A stretch of DNA of 64,000 bases from assembly GCA_031550725.1 (NCBI GenBank), contig JAVBOH010000021.1, forward strand, positions 62,001-126,000. The letters run 5' to 3'. The notes beneath the pieces were generated by a model. That model was not told the origin of the DNA. It did no database searches and saw nothing but the letters and a program-made list of their open reading frames with translations. Origin of the DNA: UBA946 sp031550725 (GTDB lineage: Bacteria > Bacillota > Clostridia > Oscillospirales > Ruminococcaceae). Positions 26,115-35,103 of the stretch are shown here, one piece after another (within the stretch, counting starts at the first letter, position 1; the number at the start of each line of letters is the position of its first letter). A program made the translations under genes and the position numbers.

Positions 26115-27011
26115 ATGCAGATAAATAGATTGTTTGAAATCATATACATTCTGCTTGAAAAGCAAACCATTACGGCAAAAGAGCTCGCTGAACATTTCGA
26201 GGTTTCAGCAAGGACAATTTATCGTGATGTTGAGTTGCTTTCACAAAGTGGAATACCGATATTTATGAGCAAGGGAAATGGTGGCGGAATATCATTATTG
26301 CCTGACTTTATCTTAAATAAAGCAGTCCTGACTGAACAGGAAAAACAGAATATTTTATCATCCATGAAAGCAGTATCTTCGCTCATGCCAACACAGGCAG
26401 ATACAGCTTTAAGCAAGCTAAACAGTATGCTTGGAGGTCAAAATACTGACTGGATTGAAGTAGATTTATCATCTTGGGGAAATGCTGAAAATGAGTCGGA
26501 ATATTTTGAGATACTGAAAAATTCTATCCTGCAAAAGAAAGCAGTAACGTTTAACTATGCAAGTGGACGAGGTGAAACTCTTAATCGCAGGGTATATCCG
26601 TTGAAGCTTTTGTTTAAAGGTACTGCATGGTATTTGTATGGATATTGCACCATGCGTGAGGATTTTCGTTCCTTTAAGCTAAGGCGTATTTCTATGCTTT
26701 GTGCAACTGATGAAAGCTTTGATATGTCTATTCCAACACAGGTTTTAGGTAATCCTTCAAATTACATCAATAACAGTATTGAAACAGTTTTCTGTATCTC
26801 TCCACAAATGGCTTTTCGTGTATATGACGAAATTCGTAGCTATGAAATTGATGAAAGCGGCAATTTTATCTGTAAGATTTGTCTGCCTGATATAAATACA
26901 ATTTGCAGTTATGCTACATCATTCGGTGAATTTTGTAAGATTATTTCGCCACCAGAAGCAGTTAAAAATATGAAAAATCAACTAGAAAATACTTTGAAAA
27001 ATTATTTATAA
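26115..27011 (+). CDS. YafY-type regulator with HTH and WYL domains
   Basis: 298 residues. The N-terminal HTH_11 domain (RLFEIIYILLEKQTITAKELAEHFEVSARTIYRDVELLSQSGIPI) is followed by a linker and a WYL domain starting near 140 (ILQKKAVTFNYASGRGE...RRVYPLKLLFKGTAWYLYGYC), where W-Y-L is the ligand-contact signature. Such proteins activate or repress nearby genes on binding a small ligand or nucleic acid. The GyrI-like and alpha-toroid genes just downstream are the likely targets. Confidence 0.92.
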   Translation: MQINRLFEIIYILLEKQTITAKELAEHFEVSARTIYRDVELLSQSGIPIFMSKGNGGGISLLPDFILNKAVLTEQEKQNILSSMKAVSSLMPTQADTALSKLNSMLGGQNTDWIEVDLSSWGNAENESEYFEILKNSILQKKAVTFNYASGRGETLNRRVYPLKLLFKGTAWYLYGYCTMREDFRSFKLRRISMLCATDESFDMSIPTQVLGNPSNYINNSIETVFCISPQMAFRVYDEIRSYEIDESGNFICKICLPDINTICSYATSFGEFCKIISPPEAVKNMKNQLENTLKNYL

Positions 27012-27112
27012 TATGACATATAGTTGTCATATTATATGTGGTATCATAGGATTATTAAAAAGGCAGCAACGAATAAATATTATGATTGTTGCATTAAGAA
27101 AGAGGTAATCTT

Positions 27113-27559
27113 ATGAACTATGAACTTGTAAATCTAGAAGCAAAAACATTTGTTGGTGTGACTGCAAGAACTGGCAACAATGACCCTGAATGTCAGAAAA
27201 TTATCGGTGGCTTATGGCAGGATTTTATGGGTAAGGGTATTGATAAGTCACTAAAAAATAAGGCAAATGACTACTGTGTCGGACTTTATTCCGACTATGA
27301 TTTTAACAATATGACATACGATGTCACAATTGGTGCAGAGGTTACGGAAAACGGTAACAGTGAGCTTGCTATGAAAACAATTCCTGCTGGAAAATATGCT
27401 AAGTTTCAAATCAAAGGTGATGTAGTCAAGGATGTTGCTAATGCTTGGGAGCAAATTTGGCAAATGCAGCTTGAACGTACTTTCACAGGTGATTTTGAGG
27501 AATACATTAACAATGTTGATGGCGTGGCAGAGATAAATATTTATATTGCTTTGAAATGA
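27113..27559 (+). CDS. GyrI-like/AraC effector-binding-domain protein
   Basis: 148 residues forming a stand-alone effector-binding domain (MNYELVNLEAKTFVGVTARTGNNDP...IPAGKYAKFQIKG...AWEQIWQM). Family members bind drug-like or other hydrophobic molecules; SbmC/GyrI protects gyrase, others feed ligands to AraC regulators. AAAGAGG precedes the start. It is nearly fused to the next gene (1 bp gap), so the two are coupled. Confidence 0.85.
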   Translation: MNYELVNLEAKTFVGVTARTGNNDPECQKIIGGLWQDFMGKGIDKSLKNKANDYCVGLYSDYDFNNMTYDVTIGAEVTENGNSELAMKTIPAGKYAKFQIKGDVVKDVANAWEQIWQMQLERTFTGDFEEYINNVDGVAEINIYIALK

Positions 27560-27560
27560 G

Positions 27561-28439
27561 ATGTTTAATGTGTATGATAACAAAATAATTGAATGGCTTT
27601 TAGAGGATAATAATCCTGCAATAAAATATAGGACACAGCGTGAATTGTTGGAACAGCCTGCTAATATTGCAGAAGCTAAGTCTTGGATTTTTGATAAGCT
27701 ACCTGAAAATTGGCATGAAACAAAAGGTTTATGGTATCGCTATTACGTCACAGCATTAGCTGAATGTGGGCTGTCTTGCGTTGACATTAGAGATGAATAT
27801 ATTGAAAAAGCATTTAATGAGCTAGATACTATGTTTGATTGTAATTGTGGTGATTTTATGCTTTTAACTGCATTAGTTAAACTTGGATTTCATGAACATA
27901 AAAGCGTTAAAACTGCCATTGAAAATATTAAAAATCAAAGCTTATCTGACGGTGGTTATTTATGTCTTCATAGACTTCACAAATTAAAGTACACGCCGAA
28001 AAGTTGTTACAAGGTGAATTTGCATGCACTAATGTTTTTAGCTGAATGTCACAAAAAAGGTATTGACACAAGCTTTGGACAACCTTTGATTGATTATTTC
28101 CTGAACCGAGATATTTTCTATAAAACCACTGACAAAAGTATTCTTGTTTTAGAATCTCGTGAGGGTTGGCGAACGATTGATACATTTTATCCTTTTGAAG
28201 TAATGCGTGTTGGACTGCAAAATGTCGTCGAGGCTTTTTCTGCACTTGGATATGGAAATGATGAACGTTTACAACCAGCGTGGAATATGCTGACTAGCTT
28301 TAAGAATGAGTCTGGAAAGATTGTTTTAAAGGGTACTCTTACTAAATCGTATCTGCAAAAAGAAAGAGCAGGTAAGCCAAGCAAATGGGTTACATTTTAC
28401 ATGCTTTTGGCTGAAAAATACAAGAATAAACAGGAGTGA
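27561..28439 (+). CDS. Alpha-toroid (prenyltransferase/squalene-cyclase-repeat-like) protein
   Basis: 292 residues, all helical, with repeat-like segments such as SLSDGGYLCLHRLHKLK and PFEVMRVGLQNVVEAFSALGYGNDERLQPAWNML that match alpha/alpha toroid proteins. Clostridial homologues accompany WYL and GyrI-like genes and have no assigned reaction; the DDxD signature of true prenyltransferases is not evident. Tightly coupled to the genes on either side. Confidence 0.7.
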   Translation: MFNVYDNKIIEWLLEDNNPAIKYRTQRELLEQPANIAEAKSWIFDKLPENWHETKGLWYRYYVTALAECGLSCVDIRDEYIEKAFNELDTMFDCNCGDFMLLTALVKLGFHEHKSVKTAIENIKNQSLSDGGYLCLHRLHKLKYTPKSCYKVNLHALMFLAECHKKGIDTSFGQPLIDYFLNRDIFYKTTDKSILVLESREGWRTIDTFYPFEVMRVGLQNVVEAFSALGYGNDERLQPAWNMLTSFKNESGKIVLKGTLTKSYLQKERAGKPSKWVTFYMLLAEKYKNKQE

Positions 28440-28444
28440 GCATT

Positions 28445-29083
28445 ATGAACAAATTTGACTTCAAAAAAGAATACAAGGAATTTTATATGCCGAAAACAAA
28501 ACCTGAAATTGTAACTGTTCCGACAGCAAACTTTATTGCTGTTCGTGGAAAAGGCAATCCTAATGAAGAAGATGGCGAGTATAAAAATGCTGTTGGTATT
28601 CTGTATGCGATTGCTTATACATTAAAAATGAGCTACATGGGTGATTATAAAATTGATGGTTATTTCGAGTATATCGTTCCTCCACTTGAAGGATTTTGGT
28701 GGCAGGATGATATACATGGTGTGGATTATTCACACAAGGAAACATTTCAGTGGATTTCTCTTATTCATCTGCCTGATTTCATAAAAAAAGCTGATTTCGA
28801 CTGGGCTGTTGCACAAGTAATTGAAAAGAAAAAGCTTGATTGTAAAAAAGCAGAATTTCTTACTGTTGATGAAGGTTTGTGTGTGCAGATTATGCATATT
28901 GGTTCGTATGATGATGAGCCTGCAACAGTTGCTGTTATGGACGAATTTATAAAAGAAAATGGATATGTACATGACTTTTCGGACACTCGTTTCCATCATG
29001 AAATATATTTGTCAGACCCAAGAAAAACTAGTCCAGAAAAGTGTAAAACTGTGATTCGACATCCGATTAAAAGAGCTTTTTGA
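28445..29083 (+). CDS. GyrI-like small-molecule-binding protein
   Basis: About 212 residues: FDFKKEYKEFYMPKTKPEIVTVPTANFIAVRGKGNPNEEDGEYKNAVGILYAIAY is the usual opening of the GyrI-like family with an added C-terminal half (TVDEGLCVQIMHIGSYDDEPATVAVMDEFI). Start at 28445 with AGGAGTGAGCATT ahead; the last bases of the preceding gene overlap the ribosome site. Third gene of the WYL-linked operon; likely binds a hydrophobic toxin or metabolite. Confidence 0.85.
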   Translation: MNKFDFKKEYKEFYMPKTKPEIVTVPTANFIAVRGKGNPNEEDGEYKNAVGILYAIAYTLKMSYMGDYKIDGYFEYIVPPLEGFWWQDDIHGVDYSHKETFQWISLIHLPDFIKKADFDWAVAQVIEKKKLDCKKAEFLTVDEGLCVQIMHIGSYDDEPATVAVMDEFIKENGYVHDFSDTRFHHEIYLSDPRKTSPEKCKTVIRHPIKRAF

Positions 29084-29088
29084 TTATA

Positions 29089-29123
29089 TGCAGTTCTGAA
29101 AGTTTATCAGGACTGCAATTTTT
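29089..29123 (+). terminator. Terminator of the WYL-linked operon
   Basis: TGCAGTTCTGA pairs with TCAGGACTGCA, then ATTTTT. Confidence 0.85.
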
Positions 29124-29181
29124 CTTGTGCTTTTTCTTTATATATGATATACTTATGTTATGAAAACGGTGAAACTTAGGT

Positions 29182-30408
29182 ATGGTGAATAAAATGTATA
29201 AAACCAGTTATATAGATACAGTAATAAAATTCATTGAAAACAATTTAATAAATGAAATCAATCCTGAATTAATTGCGCAAAAGCACTATGTTTCCCTAAG
29301 CCAGTTATATCGGGATTTTTACTCATATACAGGTCATTCTATTAAGGAATATATCCGTAAACGCAGAATTTCAAATGCTTGTGAGAAAATAAAGTGTTCA
29401 GATTTATCTCTTGTAATTATTGCAAATGAAAGTGGATGTCAAACACAACAGGCTTTTAATAAACTATTCAAAAGCATTGTAGGTATGGCACCTCTTGAAT
29501 ATAAGCAGAGCGAAACGTATTATTACTTTTATCCTTATTCGTCTGATGAGATTAGTATAAGTGTTAAGGTTGGCACGGAAACTATTCCTGAATGTGATAT
29601 TTATAGATATTACGATTCATGTTTACATGGAATTGAAGATAAAGCGATTTCTGAAATAGGTGAAATAAATTCACGTATATTTGGAAGAAATGGCAAACAG
29701 ATTGGCAGTAAATTTTGTTATGAGATTATGACGGAAAAGCAAAATGGTAATATCAAGTCAAATATATATACAACCTGTACGGTGGATTACTGTGAAAATG
29801 AAATTAATAATGGATGGAATTATTTATACAACATATGGCTGCCAAAAAGTATGTTTGAACAATCTGATGATGGGTATTTTGAAGAATACCTATTCAAAAA
29901 TAGCAAACCTCATAAGCTCAAGCTATATCTTCCAGTAAAAAAGCGAAAATCAGCAGAGCATATTATGATAACACAAATTCAAGATAGATCATTTATAATT
30001 TCCAAAGTAAGTGGCATTAATGCAGAACATAAGGCATCAGAAAAGGTTATCAATTATCTAAGTGAACACTATCCTTTGATAATCAGCAATGTTCGAAATT
30101 TTTATGTTTGTACATATGATAATACTTATGAATGTGGTATTGAATATGATGGTGATATAAAATTACCATTAGATAGTGGACTTGAAATTTTGCATTTTCC
30201 AAAGGGTGAATATGCGGTACTCACTGATGAATGCCTTGGTGATATTCGTGTTGGTACATCGAAGATTGAGGACTGGCTTAAAAATAATAGTATTCATCAT
30301 GAAAATCAATCTGTATTTGCTGTTTATGAAATACCTGCGGGAAAATATGATACTGACAGCGTTAAAATGAAATTGTACAAACCTTTGAAATTTGACAAAA
30401 ACGGATAA
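29182..30408 (+). CDS. AraC-family regulator with effector-binding domain
   Basis: 408 residues. N-terminal AraC HTH pair (about 10-105): INPELIAQKHYVSLSQLYRDFYSYTGHSIKEYIRKRRIS and ...IANESGCQTQQAFNKLFKSIVGMAPLEYK. The remainder (about 125-405) holds two GyrI-like effector halves (YEIMTEKQ...WNYLYNIWLPKS and a later ...FAVYEIPAGKYD), a duplicated arrangement longer than the usual ~290-residue members. The ATG at 29194 is an equally good start. It may regulate the two following genes. Confidence 0.88.
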   Translation: MVNKMYKTSYIDTVIKFIENNLINEINPELIAQKHYVSLSQLYRDFYSYTGHSIKEYIRKRRISNACEKIKCSDLSLVIIANESGCQTQQAFNKLFKSIVGMAPLEYKQSETYYYFYPYSSDEISISVKVGTETIPECDIYRYYDSCLHGIEDKAISEIGEINSRIFGRNGKQIGSKFCYEIMTEKQNGNIKSNIYTTCTVDYCENEINNGWNYLYNIWLPKSMFEQSDDGYFEEYLFKNSKPHKLKLYLPVKKRKSAEHIMITQIQDRSFIISKVSGINAEHKASEKVINYLSEHYPLIISNVRNFYVCTYDNTYECGIEYDGDIKLPLDSGLEILHFPKGEYAVLTDECLGDIRVGTSKIEDWLKNNSIHHENQSVFAVYEIPAGKYDTDSVKMKLYKPLKFDKNG

Positions 30409-30469
30409 CACAAAGCCTGTTTTATATGTTACACTTTAAATACAAAATTTATTTAAAGGAGTTTTTATA

Positions 30470-31354
30470 ATGAGTGAACCAATTAGAAAAATCGAACAAA
30501 CCCCTGAGAGTTATTCCCCTAAGAAAATGCCTGAAATTCTGAGCATGGCTGAGGAAAACATGAGGCAATCGCATATTCAAAATAAGGATAATTCATACAA
30601 ACTAAAAGATGGAACTATAATTAACGATACTGATCTTTTGAAGTATGTTGACAATGGTGCAAATTTGTATGTGCGTATTCTCGGACAAGCAAGTCATATG
30701 GCAATAGAAGATAATGGAATATACGAGTATATTCACCCAAAAAATAACGAGGATGGTTTACGTTTTGTTTATAATATTAGACTTGACAATCTAATTGATG
30801 TTGAAAAAGAAAGAGCTTTAGCTGATATTTCTAAATTTAAAGCACCTACATGGTATCCGCTTTTACCTTCCAATGAGTATACAAAAGATGATGAAGAATT
30901 ATACGGAGCAATGTTGTATGACTGGCTACCTAAATATATTGAAACATCAAAATGTATTGAAATAAAACGTGTCACTACAAGAAATGAATTTAATGAATGG
31001 TGCAGATTATGCAATGACTATATGCATGGTGGATCTAATATAATTGATCCTAAAAGTCATTGGGAGTTTGTAGAAAATGGTACAATTGCATTTTATCTTG
31101 GTTATGCTGATAAAAAGGCCGTAAGTGTGTGTGCTGTTATTTATGATGATAAAATCTGTTCACTTGAATTTGCATATACACTTTCTGATTACAGAGAAAA
31201 GGGATATTGCAAAGCATTAAGTCAATATGCATTAAATGAGGCATTTGAAAATGGAGCAGAGATTGTAACTATTCGAACAATAAACAATGGACATTATGTT
31301 GGTAAGTCATTAGGTTTCAGATTTTATGTAAATCATAGATTTATACTGTTGTGA
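30470..31354 (+). CDS. GNAT-family N-acetyltransferase with unusual N-terminal region
   Basis: 294 residues. The GNAT fold lies in the C-terminal half (about 160-290): AFYLGYADKKAVSVCAVIYDD, then the acetyl-CoA loop YTLSDYREKGYCKAL and TIRTINNGHYVGKSLGFRF. The N-terminal ~150 residues are not a known domain to me and begin with PIRKIEQT, then ESYSPKK and PEIL, a motif repeated at the start of the next protein. AAGGAG gives the start. Substrate unknown. The overlap with the downstream start region suggests one transcript. Confidence 0.8.
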   Translation: MSEPIRKIEQTPESYSPKKMPEILSMAEENMRQSHIQNKDNSYKLKDGTIINDTDLLKYVDNGANLYVRILGQASHMAIEDNGIYEYIHPKNNEDGLRFVYNIRLDNLIDVEKERALADISKFKAPTWYPLLPSNEYTKDDEELYGAMLYDWLPKYIETSKCIEIKRVTTRNEFNEWCRLCNDYMHGGSNIIDPKSHWEFVENGTIAFYLGYADKKAVSVCAVIYDDKICSLEFAYTLSDYREKGYCKALSQYALNEAFENGAEIVTIRTINNGHYVGKSLGFRFYVNHRFILL

Positions 31355-31365
31355 TTGGAGTGATA

Positions 31366-32562
31366 ATGTTGAATAGTCCAATAAGAAAAATCGAACAAAC
31401 TACAGAGAGTTATTCACCAAAGAAAAAGCCTGAGATTCTAAATGCTTTAAATAATAGCAATCAAACCTTTGAAGAAAAGATTGCTATACTTCCCAAAAGT
31501 GACGGAATACCTCCAGATAAAAGTAAAATAGAAAACATTCACCGAATATATACCACAAATCCAAGTGAGAATTTTATGTTTTCCGCTTGCGTACGTAGTG
31601 TTTTAGAATCACTTGGAGAGGATAAAAACACTTATGATTATGTTTTAACTACAGCTTTATGCGGAGATTTATTTACACAAATGTACTGCAAAGATAAAGA
31701 GAGTGATTCTCTTATGGATAATTGTTTTTCTTCAGAAGTGGCTGTTCATGCTTTTAAAATGTGTGGTTATGAATGTGTTTTCTTCACTCATGATGAAATA
31801 AGAGACCATTTAGGTGAAGTTATGAAAGCAATAAAACAATCCATATTACGTAATTCACCTGTGATTTCTATAGGTGTGGCTAATATACCTTTGACTAAAG
31901 ATGACGGAGAAAAGGTTTGGAACGGAACTACACCTATTGTAGATAAAAAAGCAGAAGTTCCATTTGGTTCTCTCGTTGGTGGATATGATAATGACCAACT
32001 ACTTATCAACGTTTGGCTTGGTGAAGCAGTGACAGAAGAAAATGGTTATGCTACTACAGATGATGCACTTTCTTTATCAAAAGGAATTCTTATAGTTGGC
32101 AGCAAAATCAATTGCTTAACTATGGGTGAGGTATATCGAAACATTATTAGTACATTACCGATTTATCTGACGCTTTCTGAAAAAGATGGATATTTATTTG
32201 GGAAAGAAGCTTTTTATAAATGGGCTGATAACATTCGTTCCAATGAAATATCAAAAATGCCTAATAAGTGGAATATGCATTCTGCACCTGCTGTAATTTT
32301 ATATACAAACTCAGCTCGTGCTGTGGAATTTTTTAATCGTGTTACTATTCAATACCCTGATTTTAAATTAGCTGAAAAACTAAAGGGTTTATATGAAAAA
32401 GGAAAGGTTTATAATGATGAACTGGATCAGCTTCAGGGTGGCTTTTGGGTTGATGATAGCCGTTTTAACGATGATGATTTCAATAAAAAACTGTCAGACA
32501 TTTTATATAAGCTTGGAGATTTACAAGATGAGATTTTAACAGTTGTAAATGAAGATTTATAA
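31366..32562 (+). CDS. BtrH-N-like (papain-fold) protein sharing an N-terminal tag with its neighbour
   Basis: About 398 residues. After the N-terminal tag (SPIRKIEQT, ESYSPKK, PEIL), a region from ~60 resembles the butirosin-biosynthesis H N-terminal type domain, with NFMFSACVRSVLESLG (Cys near 75) and later GSLVGGYDND.LLINVWLG. The C-terminal ~120 residues are helical. BtrH-type enzymes move acyl groups from carrier proteins to amino substrates; activity here is unknown. Start ATG at 31366 after GGAGTGATA. The shared tag with the acetyltransferase suggests both dock on the same partner. Confidence 0.6.
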   Translation: MLNSPIRKIEQTTESYSPKKKPEILNALNNSNQTFEEKIAILPKSDGIPPDKSKIENIHRIYTTNPSENFMFSACVRSVLESLGEDKNTYDYVLTTALCGDLFTQMYCKDKESDSLMDNCFSSEVAVHAFKMCGYECVFFTHDEIRDHLGEVMKAIKQSILRNSPVISIGVANIPLTKDDGEKVWNGTTPIVDKKAEVPFGSLVGGYDNDQLLINVWLGEAVTEENGYATTDDALSLSKGILIVGSKINCLTMGEVYRNIISTLPIYLTLSEKDGYLFGKEAFYKWADNIRSNEISKMPNKWNMHSAPAVILYTNSARAVEFFNRVTIQYPDFKLAEKLKGLYEKGKVYNDELDQLQGGFWVDDSRFNDDDFNKKLSDILYKLGDLQDEILTVVNEDL

Positions 32563-32601
32563 TTAATAATAAAATTATGTAATAACTGCAAGTATTAAGT
32601 T

Positions 32602-32844
32602 TTGGTGCAAAAAACAACATTCTTATGGTTTATTCTGATGATTTCCAACATGGTCCAAGATATACAATTTGGGGTACATATTACAGATGGAGAAACTAAA
32701 GAAATGTTCGTAAACTCACATCAGCAATTCGGTCAATCAAAGGTTTCTGTTGGAAAGACTATAAAAGTTAATGCAACAGATTTTAATAAGGTTGATTATG
32801 ATGAGTTGTATTCAATAGCTGCTAATTTCCTTGAAAGTACTTAA
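32602..32844 (+). pseudogene. Probable frameshifted remnant of a small protein gene
   Basis: Two frames carry protein-like sequence across a switch near 32668. The first reads ILMVYSDDFQHGPRYTI; the second continues FGVHITDGETKEMFVNSHQQFGQSKVSVGKTIKVNATDFNKVDYDELYS to the stop. No ribosome site precedes the first. I take this as the 3' part of a gene broken by a single indel; family unknown. Confidence 0.45.
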
Positions 32845-32873
32845 TAATTCTTTATAATTATCTCTATACAAAC

Positions 32874-32903
32874 AAAAAGGACTGTCTTTCGGCAGTCCTT
32901 TTT
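32874..32903. terminator. Bidirectional terminator
   Basis: AAAAAGGACTG pairs with CAGTCCTTTTT, with A- and T-tracts on both sides. It serves the converging units at 32844 (+) and 32914 (-). Confidence 0.85.
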
Positions 32904-32913
32904 ATGTAAATTA

Positions 32914-33858
32914 TCATGAAGTTCTAAGCAGAGCTTTACGCATTTCTTCTTCTTTTTGACGAATAGGAATACATATATCAATTTGCAGTTTACCACCAAA
33001 ATACAAGCCATGGTCTCTTAAGTCATGATATTCAAAATCATGTCGTGTATCATCAAACTCGAACTCTGATTGTGGCAGCCAGTGAAGAAAAATCTCATTC
33101 CATGTTTCTTGTGCTACATCAATATATGAATTGGCAACAGGTGGGGTTGAAAAAATTGCATATAGTCCACCACAGATATCAAGTCGTGTCATATCAGGCT
33201 GTATATGGGGCAAATCCTCAGGATTGTCAATCCCTCTGCCAAGCATATATGTGAAATCTCCTGTGTTATTATCAACATCGTAGCACATACTTATTTCACA
33301 ATGCTTTGATTTAGGAAAGAAATCATATAGTTTTGTGAGTATAGTTGAATAATCCAAGTCAATTGTGTTCCAAAATGTAGGAGCATCGGCAGTGTTTTTC
33401 ATGTTTTCTTTAGTATGTCGGCTAGGATAACCGACAACAATAAATGGTGTTAATTCAATAATATGTGGATTCATAGCATTACCTCCGTAAAATTTATTAA
33501 TAAGCAGATTTATATTTGCTTTCGTGGGTGGACTGATTTTTAAGCGTAACTGACACATGGATGGTGGAAATCCAAACCAATGCACAAAAGCTTTTGTAAA
33601 TCCTCCATGTGTTTCAAAGCCATAATCCATAGCTGTATCGACAACTTTTTTACCTTTAGATAAATCATATAATGCATACTGAAGTTTTCGCCATGTTACA
33701 TATGACATTACAGAAATTCCAATAGTTTCAGTAAATATTTTGCTGAAATGATAAACAGAATAACCAGCTTTTTCAGCTATCATAACTGTGTTTATCTCAC
33801 TTGTGATATTATCATCAATGTAGTCAAGAACGATTTGTAATGTTTTATTATAGTTCAA
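32914..33858 (-). CDS. AraC-family regulator with GyrI-like effector domain
   Basis: 314 residues. AraC HTH pair at about 5-105 (INTVMIAEKAGYSVYHFSKIFTETIGISVMSYVTWRKLQ and ...AMDYGFETHGGFTKAFVHWFGFPPS). The effector-binding domain from ~130 (PHIIELTPFIVVGYPSRHT) ends FGGKLQIDICIPIRQK. Senses an unknown ligand. Intergenic space to 34223 carries the divergent AAC promoter. Confidence 0.92.
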   Translation of the reverse strand: MNYNKTLQIVLDYIDDNITSEINTVMIAEKAGYSVYHFSKIFTETIGISVMSYVTWRKLQYALYDLSKGKKVVDTAMDYGFETHGGFTKAFVHWFGFPPSMCQLRLKISPPTKANINLLINKFYGGNAMNPHIIELTPFIVVGYPSRHTKENMKNTADAPTFWNTIDLDYSTILTKLYDFFPKSKHCEISMCYDVDNNTGDFTYMLGRGIDNPEDLPHIQPDMTRLDICGGLYAIFSTPPVANSYIDVAQETWNEIFLHWLPQSEFEFDDTRHDFEYHDLRDHGLYFGGKLQIDICIPIRQKEEEMRKALLRTS

Positions 33859-33968
33859 AAAACCACCTCTTTCCCGTACGGTAATTTTATTATAACATAA
33901 AAATAGCGTTTTGCTTATCCTAAATTGCGATATTTCGTATTAATTTATTTTTAGAATGAAATATTAAC

Positions 33969-33997
33969 TTGTATTTTAGTAATGAATATGTTATAAT
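33969..33997 (+). promoter_or_regulatory. Promoter of the AAC(6')-like gene
   Basis: TTGTAT (33969-33974), 17 bp, TATAAT (33992-33997). The start point would lie ~220 nt before the gene, leaving a long leader. Confidence 0.7.
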
Positions 33998-34114
33998 TAA
34001 TAAATAAAATATCCAAATCTGAAGCTTATGGTTTCAGAAAAGTTATTAATGTATTTCATACACCACTAGTGGTGAATTTAAGATAGTTTTGATATATATA
34101 GGTGGTGAAAAGCT

Positions 34115-34141
34115 ATGTGTTACATCAGATACCCTTGTTAA
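34115..34141 (+). CDS. Leader peptide of 8 residues
   Basis: ATG at 34115 with GGTGGTG 9 nt upstream encodes MCYIRYPC and a stop. Too short for normal gene finding, but its ribosome site is among the best in the area. It lies ahead of a hairpin that hides the ribosome site of the acetyltransferase gene, the layout used for drug-induced translational attenuation. Confidence 0.6.
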   Translation: MCYIRYPC

Positions 34142-34160
34142 CTTTCGTTCAGTGCAAAGG

Positions 34161-34215
34161 CTCGAAGTCCTCCATGTTAATTATGTGATTACTATTAACA
34201 TATAAATTTTGGAGG
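34161..34215 (+). promoter_or_regulatory. Hairpin sequestering the ribosome site of the AAC(6')-like gene
   Basis: CCTCC (34169-34173) can pair with GGAGG (34211-34215), and ATGTTAAT (34174-34181) pairs perfectly with ATTAACAT (34194-34201). The GGAGG is the gene's Shine-Dalgarno, so translation would be off until the hairpin opens. A ribosome paused on the upstream leader peptide could shift the pairing through ACTTTCG/CGAAGT (34141-34166). Confidence 0.65.
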
Positions 34216-34223
34216 AATAAAAA

Positions 34224-34763
34224 ATGCAAATAATAAATATGAATGAACTCAATCAAACTCAGATTACAGAGGCAGCACAAATTCTGACAGACAGTCTTCC
34301 ATATGGATGGGCGACATTACAGGATGCTTTTGATGAAATCAAAGAACGATTAATTCCTGAAAATACATTAATTGTAGCTGTTGAAGACGGTGTAGTAATA
34401 GGTTGGGGTGGAATACTTGCACCAACATATGACGGTAATGTTTTTGAACTTCATCCACTTGCTGTTAGAAGTGATATGCGAAAAAAGGGCGTAGGAAAGG
34501 CTATTGTTCTTGCACTTGAAGATACTGCAAGAAAACAAAGCGGACTTACAATCTGGTTGGGTGCTGATGACGAGAAAGATAGTGGTGAAACATCATTTGC
34601 TAACGTTGATTTGTATGATGATTTTCCTGAGAAAATCAAAAGTTTTACATCAGGTACACATCAGTCAGGTTTCTACTTGAAACTTGGATATAAAATCATT
34701 GGTGTTATGCCAGATGCAAGTGGTATCGGTAAACCTGATATTTATTTTGGTAAAAGACTTTAA
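34224..34763 (+). CDS. AAC(6')-like aminoglycoside N-acetyltransferase (GNAT)
   Basis: 179 residues. GNAT fold: LIVAVEDGVVIGWGGILAPTYDGNVFELHPLAV, acetyl-CoA loop RSDMRKKGVGKAI, then LTIWLGADDE, FANVDLYDDFPEKI and FYLKLGYKIIGVMPDASGIGKPDI. The block ending in GKPDI is characteristic of one branch of aminoglycoside 6'-acetyltransferases. Those enzymes acetylate the 6'-amino group of kanamycin-type drugs. GGAGG is 8 nt from the ATG but is predicted to be hidden in a leader hairpin. Resistance is likely but untested. Confidence 0.88.
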   Translation: MQIINMNELNQTQITEAAQILTDSLPYGWATLQDAFDEIKERLIPENTLIVAVEDGVVIGWGGILAPTYDGNVFELHPLAVRSDMRKKGVGKAIVLALEDTARKQSGLTIWLGADDEKDSGETSFANVDLYDDFPEKIKSFTSGTHQSGFYLKLGYKIIGVMPDASGIGKPDIYFGKRL

Positions 34764-34814
34764 CCAATATACTTCATTGCAGATTAATACAGTAATTAAA
34801 AATTAAAAGTTAAT

Positions 34815-34850
34815 AATTGCAATCCTAAAGAAATTTTGGGATTGCAATTT
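34815..34850 (+). terminator. Terminator after the AAC(6')-like gene
   Basis: AATTGCAATCC pairs with GGATTGCAATT, followed by a T-tract. Confidence 0.85.
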
Positions 34851-35001
34851 TTTTATTTTCACTAAAACACAATTCAAACTCAATTTGAACTCAATGTAGA
34901 AAGTGCAAAAGTATAGTATCATATATACATGAGGATGGTGCGAAAATATAAAGAGCTTGTACCAAAATCCTCAAATTCAAGTACAATGGAGGACAAATAA
35001 A

Positions 35002-35103
35002 ATGAGAGAATTAAGAAACAACACAAAAATTATTGGCATCGATCATGGTTATGGGAACATCAAAACAGCAAATACGGTAACTCCAACAGGAATTATCGCA
35101 TAG
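35002..35103 (+). pseudogene. ParM/StbA-like plasmid segregation actin, truncated
   Basis: A perfect GGAGG site leads into MRELRNNTKIIGIDHGYGNIKTAN...TPTGIIA and a stop after 33 codons. IGIDHGYGNIKTAN is the first phosphate loop of plasmid actin-like ATPases (~330 residues). The remainder is missing, so the partition function is lost. It marks the left edge of a decayed mobile element. Confidence 0.75.
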
